NCBI GenBank assembly: GCA_038373885.1
Contig: JAWZYV010013180.1
Coordinates: 47,791 to 111,790 of the forward strand
Length of the DNA: 64,000 nt
DNA from: Cheiracanthium punctorium
Lineage: Eukaryota; Arthropoda; Arachnida; Araneae; Cheiracanthiidae
Direction: 5' to 3'
Shown here: in pieces, positions 21,931 through 31,679 of the stretch
Layout: each line of letters opens with the position of its first letter
How positions within the stretch are numbered: the first letter of the stretch is position 1
Made by a program: the position numbers and the translations under genes
Notes under the pieces: model-generated
The model's database searches: none
Seen by the model: the letters and a program-made list of their open reading frames with translations, nothing else
Told to the model about the DNA's origin: nothing

Positions 21931-22841
21931 TTAATATTTTATAAATTCTGTTGAAAAGAGTGGGTAAAGGGGGGGGAAACCAGATGTGAATGTCGGCCCG
22001 ACCTCCCTCCGACCAGCGGACTTCACAGAGCGGGTTGCTCGACCATCTGGGGCGAACTGGGGAAGAAGGGTGGAAAGAACCGCCCTAGGGCGCTTCTTAT
22101 TTTGGGGGTCGGTGTGATCATACACAGGAAACTCGACAACAATCTCATTATCGAGATTATGAAGTTTTTCGAAAAAGCTGTTGGTGAGTTTGTGTATGTG
22201 CTCCTGTAGGAGCGGTATGTTTAGGTCGTTCCGTATAGTAATATTCGAGATGAAAGGGTGACCGCGCCTAATTTTTCTCAGGATGGCGCTTTGTTTGGAC
22301 TCAATTTTTTGTATATTTGTTTTAGCAGAGCAGGCCCAAACCGGGGCTGCATATGTGGCAACAGACCTGAAGAAAGACGTATACAGTAGCGATTAGTTTT
22401 TGTGGTGGAGGGATCTGGCATTGAATAATGGTGAGAGACGCTCGAACGCGGCTTTCATTTTGAAGGCAGTGTTCTGGAGGTGTTTGTTCCAAGATAGCGT
22501 CTTATCGATGGTGACACCGAGGTAGGTGACGTGGGAGCTCCACTCAATGGGGGAGCCGAGGACGTGAAGTCTAGATGGTGGGGTTTTGTATGTAAAGGAC
22601 AGGGCTTGGCTTTTACTTGTATTTAGCTTTATGCGCCAATTCTTCATCCAATCGGTGATTAGATCAGTGTGCTCCTGCATGCTGTTTTGTAGGGTTCTGT
22701 TGTTTATGGCATGGCCAACGATAGCAGTATCGTCCGCAAAGAGAGCTATGGAGGTATTATGATGGCGGGGTAAGTCATTTATGAGTATATTAAAGAGCGT
22801 AGGCCCAAGGATAGACCCCTGGGGCACTCCGCTCCATACAG
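21931..22841 (-). pseudogene. Jockey-type non-LTR reverse transcriptase fragment
   Basis: One minus-strand frame covers the C-terminal half of a non-LTR RT. Motifs in order: WSGVPQGSILGPTLFNILIN, ALFADDTAIVGHA (FADD is catalytic), WRIKLNTSKSQAL, VTYLGVTIDKTLSWNKH, then, after one in-frame TAA at 22393-22395, FFRSVATYAAPVWACSAKTN and NDLNIPLLQEHI. The endonuclease and RT fingers are missing. The open frame starts upstream in unrelated repeat sequence: the apparent Met-Phe-Ala-Gln start is the reverse of the repeat also present at 11660. The 5' truncation fits target-primed reverse transcription. Jockey is favoured over CR1 or R1 from motif style. Confidence 0.8.
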
Positions 22842-23110
22842 CTAATGTAAACTGGGCGAACACTGGCCCGTTTTCAACTCAAAAAAACATCAGTGGATTA
22901 AACAACCTAGTTGTACACCTCTTATAAAGTCGGTATGATCAGAATAGCACGTAAATAGCACTTACGAAAACATAAACACATCCAATATCAATTTAAAATT
23001 CACATTAAAAACCTTAAACATTGCAAAGATTCGTTAAAAAAGAGCACTTACCTTTATTTCTTTTTTAAATAACCGCTCAGAAATGTCCCCAACACCCACC
23101 GTCTTATAAC
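22842..23110 (-). repeat. Dispersed repeat with exon-like start, copy 2
   Basis: Reverse-complement match to 11420-11683, including the RYKTVGVGDISERLFKK frame followed by a GTAAGTG donor, and the segment with GTACAACTAGG and CACTGATGTTTTTTTGAG. It abuts the RT remnant at CTGTA/TGGAGC (22841/22842). The RT 3' end is followed by TTACATTTGACTGTA, similar to the TTACATTAGCTGTA of the repeat at the junction, which may be an imperfect target duplication. Confidence 0.65.
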
Positions 23111-23683
23111 GTAACAAACACACACAAATTCTTTTCATATATTAACATAACACATTTTATTCCCTTCCATCAATAACAGAAACAATTTCAAATTCCCAAA
23201 CCTGACGAAACACGTATTCTTTATGGTTGCCAGTCACAACTACCACCGGCAGGTAACTTCACTTTGGCGGTGCATCGCTCACTCTGCCGTCAGATTGTTC
23301 GCCAATGATTTGTAAACAAAAACATTGATATGTAAACAATGCACCGTATACGGAATATAGTCCTTTACTACTATATTTTTATTTTGAACGAACAGTGAAA
23401 ATGTGCTTTAGCCTACCACTTGGCGATTGTCAACAAACTGGTGAGTTGGCACTTTTCTGTGGAACGTCTGTGGCTTTTCTTGTTCGGCAACACGTATGGT
23501 ACACTAAAGGCTGTGAGATTCAGCTACAGAGGAAGCATGCTTGATTTTTGTGATTACTTTCCCAAGATGCAGAAACATAAGCAAAATGGTGATTTAGGAA
23601 AACAAAATATTTTTTTAATGGAACAACTATTTAAAGAAAAAATAAGAAACTATTAAAAACAAAAGAGGAAGGGCCCCTCGAAA
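23111..23683. other. Unassigned region
   Basis: A 78-codon plus-strand frame (23420-23656) has no recognisable domain. The sequence 23225-23300 is moderately GC-richer. Nothing firm. Confidence 0.3.
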
Positions 23684-23956
23684 ATATGCTAATGCTGGTC
23701 ATTTGCGAGACACAAAAAACATCAGTGGGTCCGGCTATCACTTTAGGGGCCCCTTGGAATATAAGCTAACACTTGCCCTTTGCGAGACCCAAAAAAACAT
23801 CAGTGGGTCTGGTCATCACTTTATGCAGCCCCCTGAAAAATATGCTAATGCTGGTCATTTTCGAGACACAAAAGAAACATCAGTGGGTCTGGCCATCACT
23901 TTAGGGGCCACCTGGAAAATAAGCTAACACTTGCCCTTTGCGAGACCCAAGACATC
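23684..23956 (+). repeat. Tandem array of ~78-bp units with A-B-A-B order
   Basis: Four units begin at about 23684, 23761, 23840 and 23919. Units 1 and 3 start ATATGCTAATGCTGGTC; units 2 and 4 start ATAAGCTAACACTTGCC. All share CGAGACxC and AACATCAGTGGGT. The alternation means the true repeat is a ~156-bp dimer, as in higher-order satellites. The 15-mer AAAAAACATCAGTGG also occurs in the dispersed repeat at 22880. Confidence 0.85.
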
Positions 23957-24333
23957 AGTCAAATGGTGTGAAAAACAACTGGATATGAATCATAATACAA
24001 TTGTAGATTGGAACAACTACTTGAGAGAAGTTTGTGGATCAGTATTAACAGAAATATGAGTAAAAAAAAATCAGTGGTCTTGAAAAAGTAGTTGAGATAG
24101 AGGAGAGCTTATTTACAGAACGAAAGAACAATGTTGGAATTAGAGGCATACAAACAATATAAAACATCATTTACAGTTTATCAAAATTCCATGCAATTCG
24201 CTTTAGTAATTATATTTTTACAGTATCATGTAATCAAAAATTAACGTAAATTAAGATCACAAATTAAACAATCCATTAAGACGGTTTGGAAAACAAACCA
24301 TTATTTATTCAATGAAATTATCACATGATATGC
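23957..24333. other. Unassigned AT-rich DNA
   Basis: No gene seen. It probably includes the 3' part of the following decayed mariner-like element, whose ends I could not find. Confidence 0.3.
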
Positions 24334-24835
24334 TCAATATGCGATCCACCTGATGTAACCACATGCTGAAAATGTAAAACAGCATGGTCCACCGTCGCAT
24401 TTAAAATCTCTGGTGTAACACACCTCACGTCTCGTTCTGCTAGATTTCAATTGAGCAAAAGAGGCATGTCGTTCTCTATAAACCATATCTTTCAGATGTC
24501 CCCACAGATAAAAATCACAAGGATTAAGTTCCCGTGAATGTGGGGGCCAAGAGCTGTTGAAACCTCTGCTTATGACTCTGTCCGCACCAAAGGTATCATG
24601 TAGCAATTTTTTAACAATGTTAGCAATGTGAGGGGGTGCTTCATCCTGCATACATACCGTGGTTTCTAAACAATGTTTCTATTGCAATGCTGGAATCAAC
24701 TGTTCTCTCAACATCGCACCGTAGCTAGTCCCTGTAACACTACAGCGTTTGGGACCACTTGGAGTTGGGATTTTTCACGTTTAGCGTATTGGTTGCTCGT
24801 TCCCCATATCCTGCAATTATAAACATTTATACAAC
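24334..24835 (-). pseudogene. mariner/Tc-like DDE transposase fragment
   Basis: The minus strand encodes MQDEAPPHIANIVKKLL, with a catalytic Asp, then LNPCDFYLWGHLKDMVY, with the third acidic position, the usual C-terminal core of IS630/Tc1/mariner transposases common in arthropods. Upstream (24700-24835) a shifted frame keeps CRIWGTSN, the usual lead to the first half of the core. Frameshifts separate the parts, and the N-terminal helix-turn-helix domains are missing. No TIRs found. Confidence 0.7.
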
Positions 24836-25179
24836 CTGATAGTGTAAAACTCGACACTCTACTCAAACACAAAAGAGACACTGTTAATGGGAATTGAACA
24901 ATATTTGCCTCTACCATCCAAAATTTTTTTTAATTCACTATAACCGAAGTCATAGTTCACTAAAACCAAAAAATGCTATATACATTTCTAATGTATGTGA
25001 ATCAGGACTAAGGAAATGTGTTCACTGTATTTGAAAGTTCACTATATGCCGAGTTGACTTTGTATACCAAATTTCAGCTCAATCGAATGCACCATTTAGG
25101 AGCTATTGTGTTCACTCGCATACACGCACACATAAACCTCATAAAAATAGTATAAATGAATTCAGAAGACCACAAAACG

Positions 25180-25926
25180 CATAGCTGCCAACCTTCCAGG
25201 AAAAGATTAAGGAACACAACACGTGGTCATAAAATCAGAAATAAGGAACACAGTGCGTGGTCATTAAATGTATGATTAAATATACAATTAAAAATCTTAC
25301 ATTACCAGAATTAAATTATCATGTGTAGAGAGATGATGTGCCTATATAATCATTAATTTATAAAAATAAATTATTCTTAACTTATTTCTACAAGACTTAA
25401 ATACTTAACCCATTTATGCCTAGTGTCCCTTTTTTTGGGACGGCATTTTCGCTATTAGTCGAAAACGTTATTTATTTTTCCTACCCTTTATTCATGAGTA
25501 TTGAGCCTCAACGCTATAAAATATTTTAACATGACCAAGTAGGATGTATATTTCGATTTTTATGCATAATGATTTTAAAAGAAATCATCCCTTGTTCAAG
25601 AAGTTGACATCAGAAATTTATCTATTATTTCTGTTATCAGTAAAAATCGAAGAAAGTCGCAAAAATATCCAGGCACAAATGGGTTAATGTAATAAATACT
25701 TGAAAGAATAAGATAAATTTCATTCAATTAAATTTATTGCCTTATTTACAAGGATAAATGATTTACCAAAAGCTAAAAATGTACGTGTTCTTCCTTTTTT
25801 CTTTTAATTTTTAAAAATCCTTACACAGAAGCTGAAAAATGAAACATTTTGGCTTAAAAACGTATTTACGGAAGAAAGCTCAAAAAACGGAACGAATCCG
25901 TATAAACGGAACACTTGGTTGCTATG
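25180..25926. mobile_element. hAT element (CATAGCTGCCAAC ends), 747 bp, with 8-bp TSD
   Basis: Left end CATAGCTGCCAACC and right end, reverse-complemented, CATAGCAACCAAG. The exact duplication ACAAAACG lies at 25172-25179 and 25927-25934. No transposase frame. A piggyBac-type MITE is inserted at 25409-25683. A smaller relative is at 63445-63606. Confidence 0.88.
25409..25683. mobile_element. piggyBac-type MITE, copy 1 (275 bp, TTAA target)
   Basis: Ends CCCATTTATGCC and GGCACAAATGGG are inverted repeats directly flanked by TTAA on both sides (25405-25408, 25684-25687). TTAA targets and CCC ends are piggyBac hallmarks. Non-coding. It sits inside a hAT element, which sits inside an older repeat. 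Confidence 0.88.
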
Positions 25927-26250
25927 ACAAAACGTGTAAATATTTAAAAACCTCTTAAGTTGAATTTTTTCATGATTACAATACTTTCCTTACATGATAC
26001 ATGTTCGTACAGTAATAACTGCACTGTAAAGAAAGTGAATTAATAAAAACATGATAAAATGAGAGGAAAGCTCATCTTTCAAAAAGTTTAATCTAAATTT
26101 AGTGATAGTTTCATACCTGCCTACATTATTAGGGAAAATCGATCTAGATTTCCATGGTGTGCCAACATTTTGAATTTTTAGCAATTTATAATAGGAAAAT
26201 ACAGGGATTTTTCTTGTAAACAATTATGAAAGAAATAAAAAAATGTATTA

Positions 26251-27033
26251 GGTTGTAACGAAAGTTTCCCGCCACCGCAAACATCGTCAGCACAGAGTTC
26301 GCGTTGGCGTATTTGCTTTTATTTTGTCAAACGATTCTTGGCATTTGAAAGAAAGGGACTTACTTTATAACACTATGTTGTGAAATCCGTAAAAAAATAT
26401 AGTTATCATTAAGTACAAGGTGTCTCAAATGGAACTATCACACTACGGATTAGAACCATCATTTACTTCCAGTTCTGTTGCAAGAAGTCAGCTACAGAAT
26501 ATCAACGAATTATGTGTACAGCTTTAAGTACTATTGTTATATCATGTGACACTCTGCAGGTTTGGTACCGAAAGTTCAAAAACAAGAACTATGACATTCA
26601 AGAAGCAGAGAGCTCTGGCTGGTCTATTGATGTTGATGAGGCCAGCCTGCGAGAACTTGTGGAAGAAGATCAGTAATTAACCCATTTATGCCTGGGTATT
26701 TTTGCGACTTTCTTCGATTTTTACTGATAACAGAAATAATAGATAAATTTCTGATGTCAATTTCTTCAACAATGGATGATTTCTTTTAAAATCATTATGC
26801 ATAAAAATCGAAATATCAACATCCTACTTGGTCATGTTAAAATATTTTGTAGAGTCGAGGCTCAATACTCATGAATAAAGGCTAGGAAAAATAAATAACG
26901 TTTTCAACTAATAGAGAAAATGCCGTCCCAAAAAAGGGACACTAGGCATAAATTGGTTAACCACTCGACCGTTATCTATGGAGTTAGAAGTTCGTTTTTC
27001 AAGTAGATTTGGCGGAAAACTTTCGTTACAACC
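26251..27033 (+). mobile_element. mariner relic carrying a piggyBac MITE
   Basis: Ends GGTTGTAACGAAAGTTTCCC and the inverse of GGTTGTAACGAAAGTTTTCC are 23-bp mariner-type TIRs next to TA on the left and TG (probably mutated) on the right. The frame at 26485-26676 encodes VWYRKFKNKNYDIQEAESSG and RELVEEDQ, the mariner N-terminal helix-turn-helix region; it continues as TTRPLSMELEV after the MITE, then runs almost straight into the right TIR. The catalytic domain is therefore deleted. Non-autonomous and inactive. Confidence 0.8.
26681..26956. mobile_element. piggyBac-type MITE, copy 2 (TTAA target)
   Basis: Same family as 25409-25683 in opposite orientation, flanked by TTAA at 26677-26680 and 26957-26960. 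More diverged than copies 1 and 3 (right end CCAATTTATGCC when reversed), so an older insertion. It interrupts the mariner transposase frame. Confidence 0.88.
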
Positions 27034-27034
27034 T

Positions 27035-27206
27035 GATACTTATATATTATCCCAGCAGTCCACCAAGATGAATGATTTTTTGCCAAGATAAATGTCAGAC
27101 ACATGAAATAATTGTTGGTTTGGAATATCACTGGCAATAGTTTGCCAGCACATTTGACGAAAAAATAGTTTGGCAGGAATGACTGCCAGGATAATAAGCA
27201 AGAACC
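27035..27206. mobile_element. GGTACTTACG TIR element, copy 4, diverged
   Basis: Ends GATACTTATATATTATCCC and the inverse of GGTTCTTGCTTATTATCC; the interior keeps TTTTTTGCCAAGATAAATG and GTTTGGCAGGAATGAC as in copies 1 and 2. It starts directly at the right end of the mariner relic. No duplication is seen, so it is old or was truncated. Confidence 0.65.
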
Positions 27207-27235
27207 TAAAAAATTCTTTAAATTAACCTTGCTGG

Positions 27236-27363
27236 CAGGGGCGTAGCCAGAAATTTTTCATGGGGGGGGTTACGACTACTGCAACTCACATATATATATA
27301 CATTTTGTATGGCAAAAAATTCCTCATGGGGGGGGGTAATGACTCCCTTAGGCTACACCCCAG
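27236..27363. mobile_element. hAT MITE, CAGGGGCGTAGCCAG family
   Basis: Ends CAGGGGCGTAGCCAGAAATT and the inverse of CTGGGGTGTAGCC. Interior G runs and TTTTGTATGGCAAAAAATT as in the copy at 20599-20766. No matching flanking 8-mers were found. Confidence 0.75.
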
Positions 27364-28856
27364 ATAATCTCATAAAAATAGTATTTATGTATCTTATCAT
27401 ATGATCTATATATAGGGTTATCAACACCAGTAACTGAGATTCGTGTAATTGTTTAAAACATTACTGGGGCATAATCGCACAGATTGGGAAGAAAAAATTA
27501 TGGACAATTCGATGATGACAATATATTATATAAATACCTTAGTAATTACACATTTACTATATTCTTATATTTACTATACACATTTACTATATTCTACTTT
27601 TCCAAAGTAATCCTTAAATTATAAAAAATAATTTAAGGATTACTCTGGAAAGATTCTTGCCATAATTAAAGTATTTTTTTATCAATTTTAACCAATAATA
27701 TGAAAATTATTATAACAAATTTTGCCATTATAAATCCGAGAAATAGTATACTATGATCTACATTAGTTATTGCTAGTAAATACTTCAAACATTTCTCATC
27801 CAGATCTTTCAAGTAAATTTGACTTTAAAAATCTATTCCAACCAGTAAGAAATAAATATAAAATAAAAGGTCAAGATTTAGTCTAATAGCATTAGAACGT
27901 TAAATAAAGGAATGAAAAAAAAATTAAAGGTCAATAATTAAAAAAAAAACAAATAAAATAAAATATTAAACCATACTTTAGATACACAAACTTTTTAAGA
28001 TAATGAATCCGCAGCTCGGTATTTACTTACAACAACAGATGCTCCTATTCTAGGCAGTTGAATTACACTTTTACCAGTGTTATTTAAGACATGAAGCAGT
28101 ATTATTTAATTTTCTGCTCCAATGTCTCAAATCTTACTAGTTTAACTTCATTGTGGATGTGCAATATTTCATCTGAAAGAAACAGATATAAAAAAGAAAC
28201 CATTAGTAGTTAACAATGTAAAATTATGTTTAAAAAGAGGCAAGAGTTAAATACTTTTTATTTTTCTAAATTTATTACACATTTTCATAACAAAAACACT
28301 GCAATATAAGTAAAAAATATTTTATTAAACAGACTTACATTAACGATATTACGATTATCTAAAATAAAACGTAAATATATCCATAATTGATGGATGAAGA
28401 TTTTGTTTTTAAAATCCCAAAGTATACATAATTTAAAGATAATAAATGGAATGAATCTGCATGACATTAAGTAGTAAGAATTCAACTATACTCATACATA
28501 AATTTCTAAAGGCAGCAAGCAAAAAAAATTCACGCAAAGAATATTTTTGGGATAAACATTATCCACATATAAATAACTCAACTACAATAAAAGAAATTGG
28601 ATAATGTGTCTGTGAGAAATCTGTATTTTTCAAATGCAAACAGAGTATCATTTTAACTAATAAAAAATGAAACATTTTAAATAAATACTAATTTAAGATC
28701 ACATTAAATGATAAACTTTTTAAGACAGACATGACGAGTGTAAAGTAAATAAATTTTAAGAAATTATAAGGATTTTAAAATATCCGAAGCATGGGCTGAA
28801 AATCGGAAGTAAACAAAAACAAGCAGTCAACATCAACAACAATCACCTGGCGACTT
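27364..28856. other. AT-rich region without features
   Basis: No protein-like frames. A 17-bp inverted repeat AGTAATCCTTAAATTAT forms a small hairpin at 27606-27643. Confidence 0.4.
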
Positions 28857-28860
28857 TTAA

Positions 28861-29134
28861 CCCATTTATGCCTAGTGTCCCGTTTTTGGGACGGCATTTT
28901 CGCTATTAGTCGAAAACGTTATTTATTTTTCCTACCCTTTATTCATGAGTATTGAGCTTCAACGCTATAAAATATTTTAACATGACCAAGTAGGATGTAT
29001 ATTTCGATTTTTATGCATAATGATTTTAAAAGAAATCATCCCTTGTTCAAGAAGTTGACATCAGAAATTTATCTATTATTTCTGTTATCAGTAAAAATCG
29101 AAGAAAGTCGCAAAAATATCCAGGCACAAATGGG
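28861..29134. mobile_element. piggyBac-type MITE, copy 3 (TTAA target)
   Basis: Flanked by TTAA at 28857-28860 and 29135-29138. By eye it differs from copy 1 at only a few of 275 positions (for example CCGTTTTTGGG for CCTTTTTTTGGG and GAGCTTC for GAGCCTC), so both moved recently or one was copied from the other's source. Confidence 0.9.
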
Positions 29135-29550
29135 TTAAAGGCTCGCCAAGTAGCCAGTAGATTATCGCACAGAATTCTGGGATGGCTAAGTCGATTTGAG
29201 CGTCGTCAGACCACTTCCCTAAGTAGTTCGAGCGATCCGTCGCGAAACCGGTGTCACATTGCTTTCACACTAGGCAAAACTGGCGCAAGCGTCGTCAAAC
29301 CGACGCGAAGACGCAAGTGTGAAACGCATATTAGACTGAAAAAAGAAAGGAGGAGCCAGTGGGACCGCATCCAACGGAGGAGCGCCACAAGCTCCCGGGG
29401 GGGAGGGGGAATATTTGCAAACAAGATTGTTTACAAACATTCAGGGGGAGTGATCCCGATTAAGGAATCAGCTCCGAAGAACTACTAGTTTACTACTAGT
29501 ACTACTAGATTACGAAGAACTACTAGCAGAGTTTAAGAAATTTTCATTAA

Positions 29551-30271
29551 TCTCTCTATTCTAGAAAAAAGTAACGGCCGCTGTCAAGAGCTTGTTGGGC
29601 TATCTTCTCCTAGACGGTGGGGATTTGAATTTCGAGAAACATGTCCACGGATTTGTAAAATTCCCAGGAACCTGATAAACCGATTTAAATTTCGAAAATT
29701 GAATTATTTTCGAGGATATTAATAAAAAAACTGAAAAAATAAAACATAATGCTTGCCAGATGTGGCATAAAATCATTCTTTACTTTGCTACAAAGCAATT
29801 CCAAGTACGTAGAATCGCGTGAAATTGACAAACATGAAGTAGAATTACACACATTTACGCCAAATTAAAAAGTATATAAAATAAATAACTCACAGTGTGT
29901 TACACAAAGTTAACAATTTTCAAATAGTAAGTTTGCTTAGACAACAGGAGTTTACAATTAGCGACTATTCGTTTTTTCAAAACAGAATAACTAATTGTAA
30001 CTGATTTTAAAAGCGCCATTTTGGCATGAGGTACACCCTCCAAAAAAAAAAGTATTCGAGCAAGAGAGAAATTTCCTATGTTGGTTTCGTACATTAAAAG
30101 TTATTTATCATAGAATATGAATTAAGCTATGTATAAATATGACTTTCCATATTTCAATCAAGGTGTGAGTTTTTCAAAAACTCAATTATTATTCGCAAAT
30201 CTAAAATAGGAAATTTCTCTCTTGCTCGAATACTTTTTTTTGGAGGGTGTACGATCTGGCAAAATGGTATC
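29551..30271. repeat. Dispersed ~490-bp repeat, copy A, split by a MITE
   Basis: Starts TCTCTCTATTCTAGAAAAAA and matches 53795-54307 along its length, including GTAACGGCCGC, CAGGAGTTTA and CTGGCAAAATGGTATCT. A 216-bp TIR element interrupts it near its right end. Non-coding, superfamily unknown. Confidence 0.8.
30034..30249. mobile_element. mariner-like MITE (216 bp, TA target)
   Basis: Ends CACCCTCCAAAAAAAAAAGT and the inverse of CACCCTCCAAAAAAAAGTAT, nearly perfect over about 45 bp (through GAGCAAGAGAGAAATTTCC), flanked by TA at 30032-30033 and 30250-30251. The unoccupied related site in the copy at 53795-54307 confirms the borders. Confidence 0.85.
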
Positions 30272-30420
30272 TTTCCGAGCAGGGTGAATCGACACCGTGA
30301 GTTCAAAATGTTAGAACCCAATATCTTGAAAATGAAAAATAATTAAAATGCAGATTATTTTAAAGCCGGTTCGGCCCAGCTGGAGTATTTGCTACCAGTA
30401 GAAATATTTGGTGGCGTTAA

Positions 30421-30880
30421 CTATGCCATTATAGCAGTTATAGTGCACTTTGAATATTTGCCAGAGCGCGACATGAAATAATTCGTGGTGCTAAATACAC
30501 CAATCTGCAAAGGATTATGTATATGAAAATATGGATAACGGTTTTCCGGGAACCTTACATGAGCAGTAATTATAGGTTGTGAGCATGTGTAAATCGCCAA
30601 ATAATGAAAATTCGCCGTTGATGGCAAGCTGTTACGTAGTTTTTATCAAAGAACACATATGAAGTACTGTTTTCTTAGAGCTAATTATAAACTATACATA
30701 TACGCAATTCGCCATAATTGGCTAATACGCAAGATGTTCCATGGGTTTCAGATTACTAAAAAGAGTGCGAAGTTTAAATTTTTATGTTCCAAGCAACATG
30801 CAAGAACCAAGCACTGTGTGCAAGATTCAATCATTGGGTTTTGTGTGTTAAAATTATGCCTTTTTTACGAATAAGCCTTA
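30421..30880. repeat. Dispersed repeat shared with 58.8 kb
   Basis: Bases 30720-30870 match the reverse complement of 58805-58960: AATACGCAAG, ATGTTCCATGG, TTTTTATGTTCCAAG and ACATGCAAGAACCA occur in the same order. The frame 30659-30874 is open but keeps no codon-level similarity pattern that I trust. Confidence 0.5.
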
Positions 30881-31320
30881 TTAGGAGCCCGAATGGCTCA
30901 TACGAAAAGCGAGCGTAGCGAGTCTAGGGGCCTTGCCTTGGCCCCTACTATTAGAAAGAAAAGACATTAACTTCTCCTGGGGAGTTTGGAATTTTTTAAG
31001 ATTAACTAGCATTTGATTTAGTTTTTCTAGAAGGACGCTCAATGATGGGACTCCTATTTCTTTCTCGATATCTTTAGTTACTTTAGAAAATCTAGTAGAA
31101 AATGTTTTGTTGGAAGGGAGGAGAGGGGGGTTGTTTATCAACATTGGCGTAGGAACGTTTTGGTCGGTTGTTTAGAGTTGGGATGGGGAAGTTGGGGATA
31201 TTTGGACAGCCTTTATAGCTGGCAGGATGTTCTCCACCACAGTTGCATCACTGGGGTTTGATATCATGAAATTCGCCGCAGCGGACACTTTTGGGGGGAT
31301 GACGTTGCAGTATTTTGCTA
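30881..31320 (-). pseudogene. Unidentified protein-like fragment
   Basis: A minus-strand frame reads VSAAANFMISNPSDATVVEN and, after a stop, LPSNKTFSTRFSKVTKD and SLSVLLEKLNQMLVNLKK. The composition is protein-like and the last part predicts a helix. It could be an ORF1 fragment of a non-LTR retrotransposon, but I see no zinc knuckle or other diagnostic motif. The 31318 end abuts the Tc1 relic. Confidence 0.3.
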
Positions 31321-31324
31321 CATG

Positions 31325-31670
31325 GAAGAATCCACTGCAGTGGGATATCTGCTCCGCGGTCCTATATCCAACAGTATCCGCTGAACTGTGAGTTCCGAAA
31401 TACTTGTATTTAGACCTGCATTGTATTGCGCTGTCATCTGAGCCACTGTCTGCCTCCGATTTTGCTGTTCTAGGCCGGACAGTCTCCCGCGTCCTCTTTC
31501 TTTGATGATGCGTGGATGCCTAATATCTTGGTGTTTATTGCTGGTTTCACAGTCATTAATCAACTTTTAATAAATACTAACAACGGAAGATCGTGAACAA
31601 CCGACCAGTTGTCCTTTTTTGTAGATACTCGTTCCGAGTCTTCGGGCCGTTACAATCTGTCCTCTATAAA
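31325..31670 (-). pseudogene. Tc1-like transposase, N-terminal DNA-binding domain
   Basis: The minus strand encodes CSRSSVVSIY, then HPRIIKERGRGRLSGLEQQ, RRQTVAQMTAQYNAG and ELTVQRILLDIG.RSR.PT. This is the paired-type helix-turn-helix region of Tc1 transposases, where bases of the TIR are recognised. One stop lies between the two helices' segments, near 31564. The DDE catalytic domain is absent, so the element is truncated. Confidence 0.75.
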
Positions 31671-31679
31671 ATTCACTTA

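Larger units (their letters stand above)
25060..26012 (-). repeat. Copy of the 19.2-kb dispersed repeat, split by a hAT element
   Basis: Reverse-complement of 25060-25171 plus 25935-26012 matches 19236-19440: AAGGAAAGTATTGTAATCAT, then a gap, then TTCTGAATTCATTTATACTA and the ATTCGATTGAGC motif. The gap is filled by the 747-bp hAT element. Only one minisatellite unit start is present here. Confidence 0.7.

Noticed and set aside
23703..23927. 74-codon frame with internal repeats
   Set aside because: It is a translation of the dimeric tandem array.
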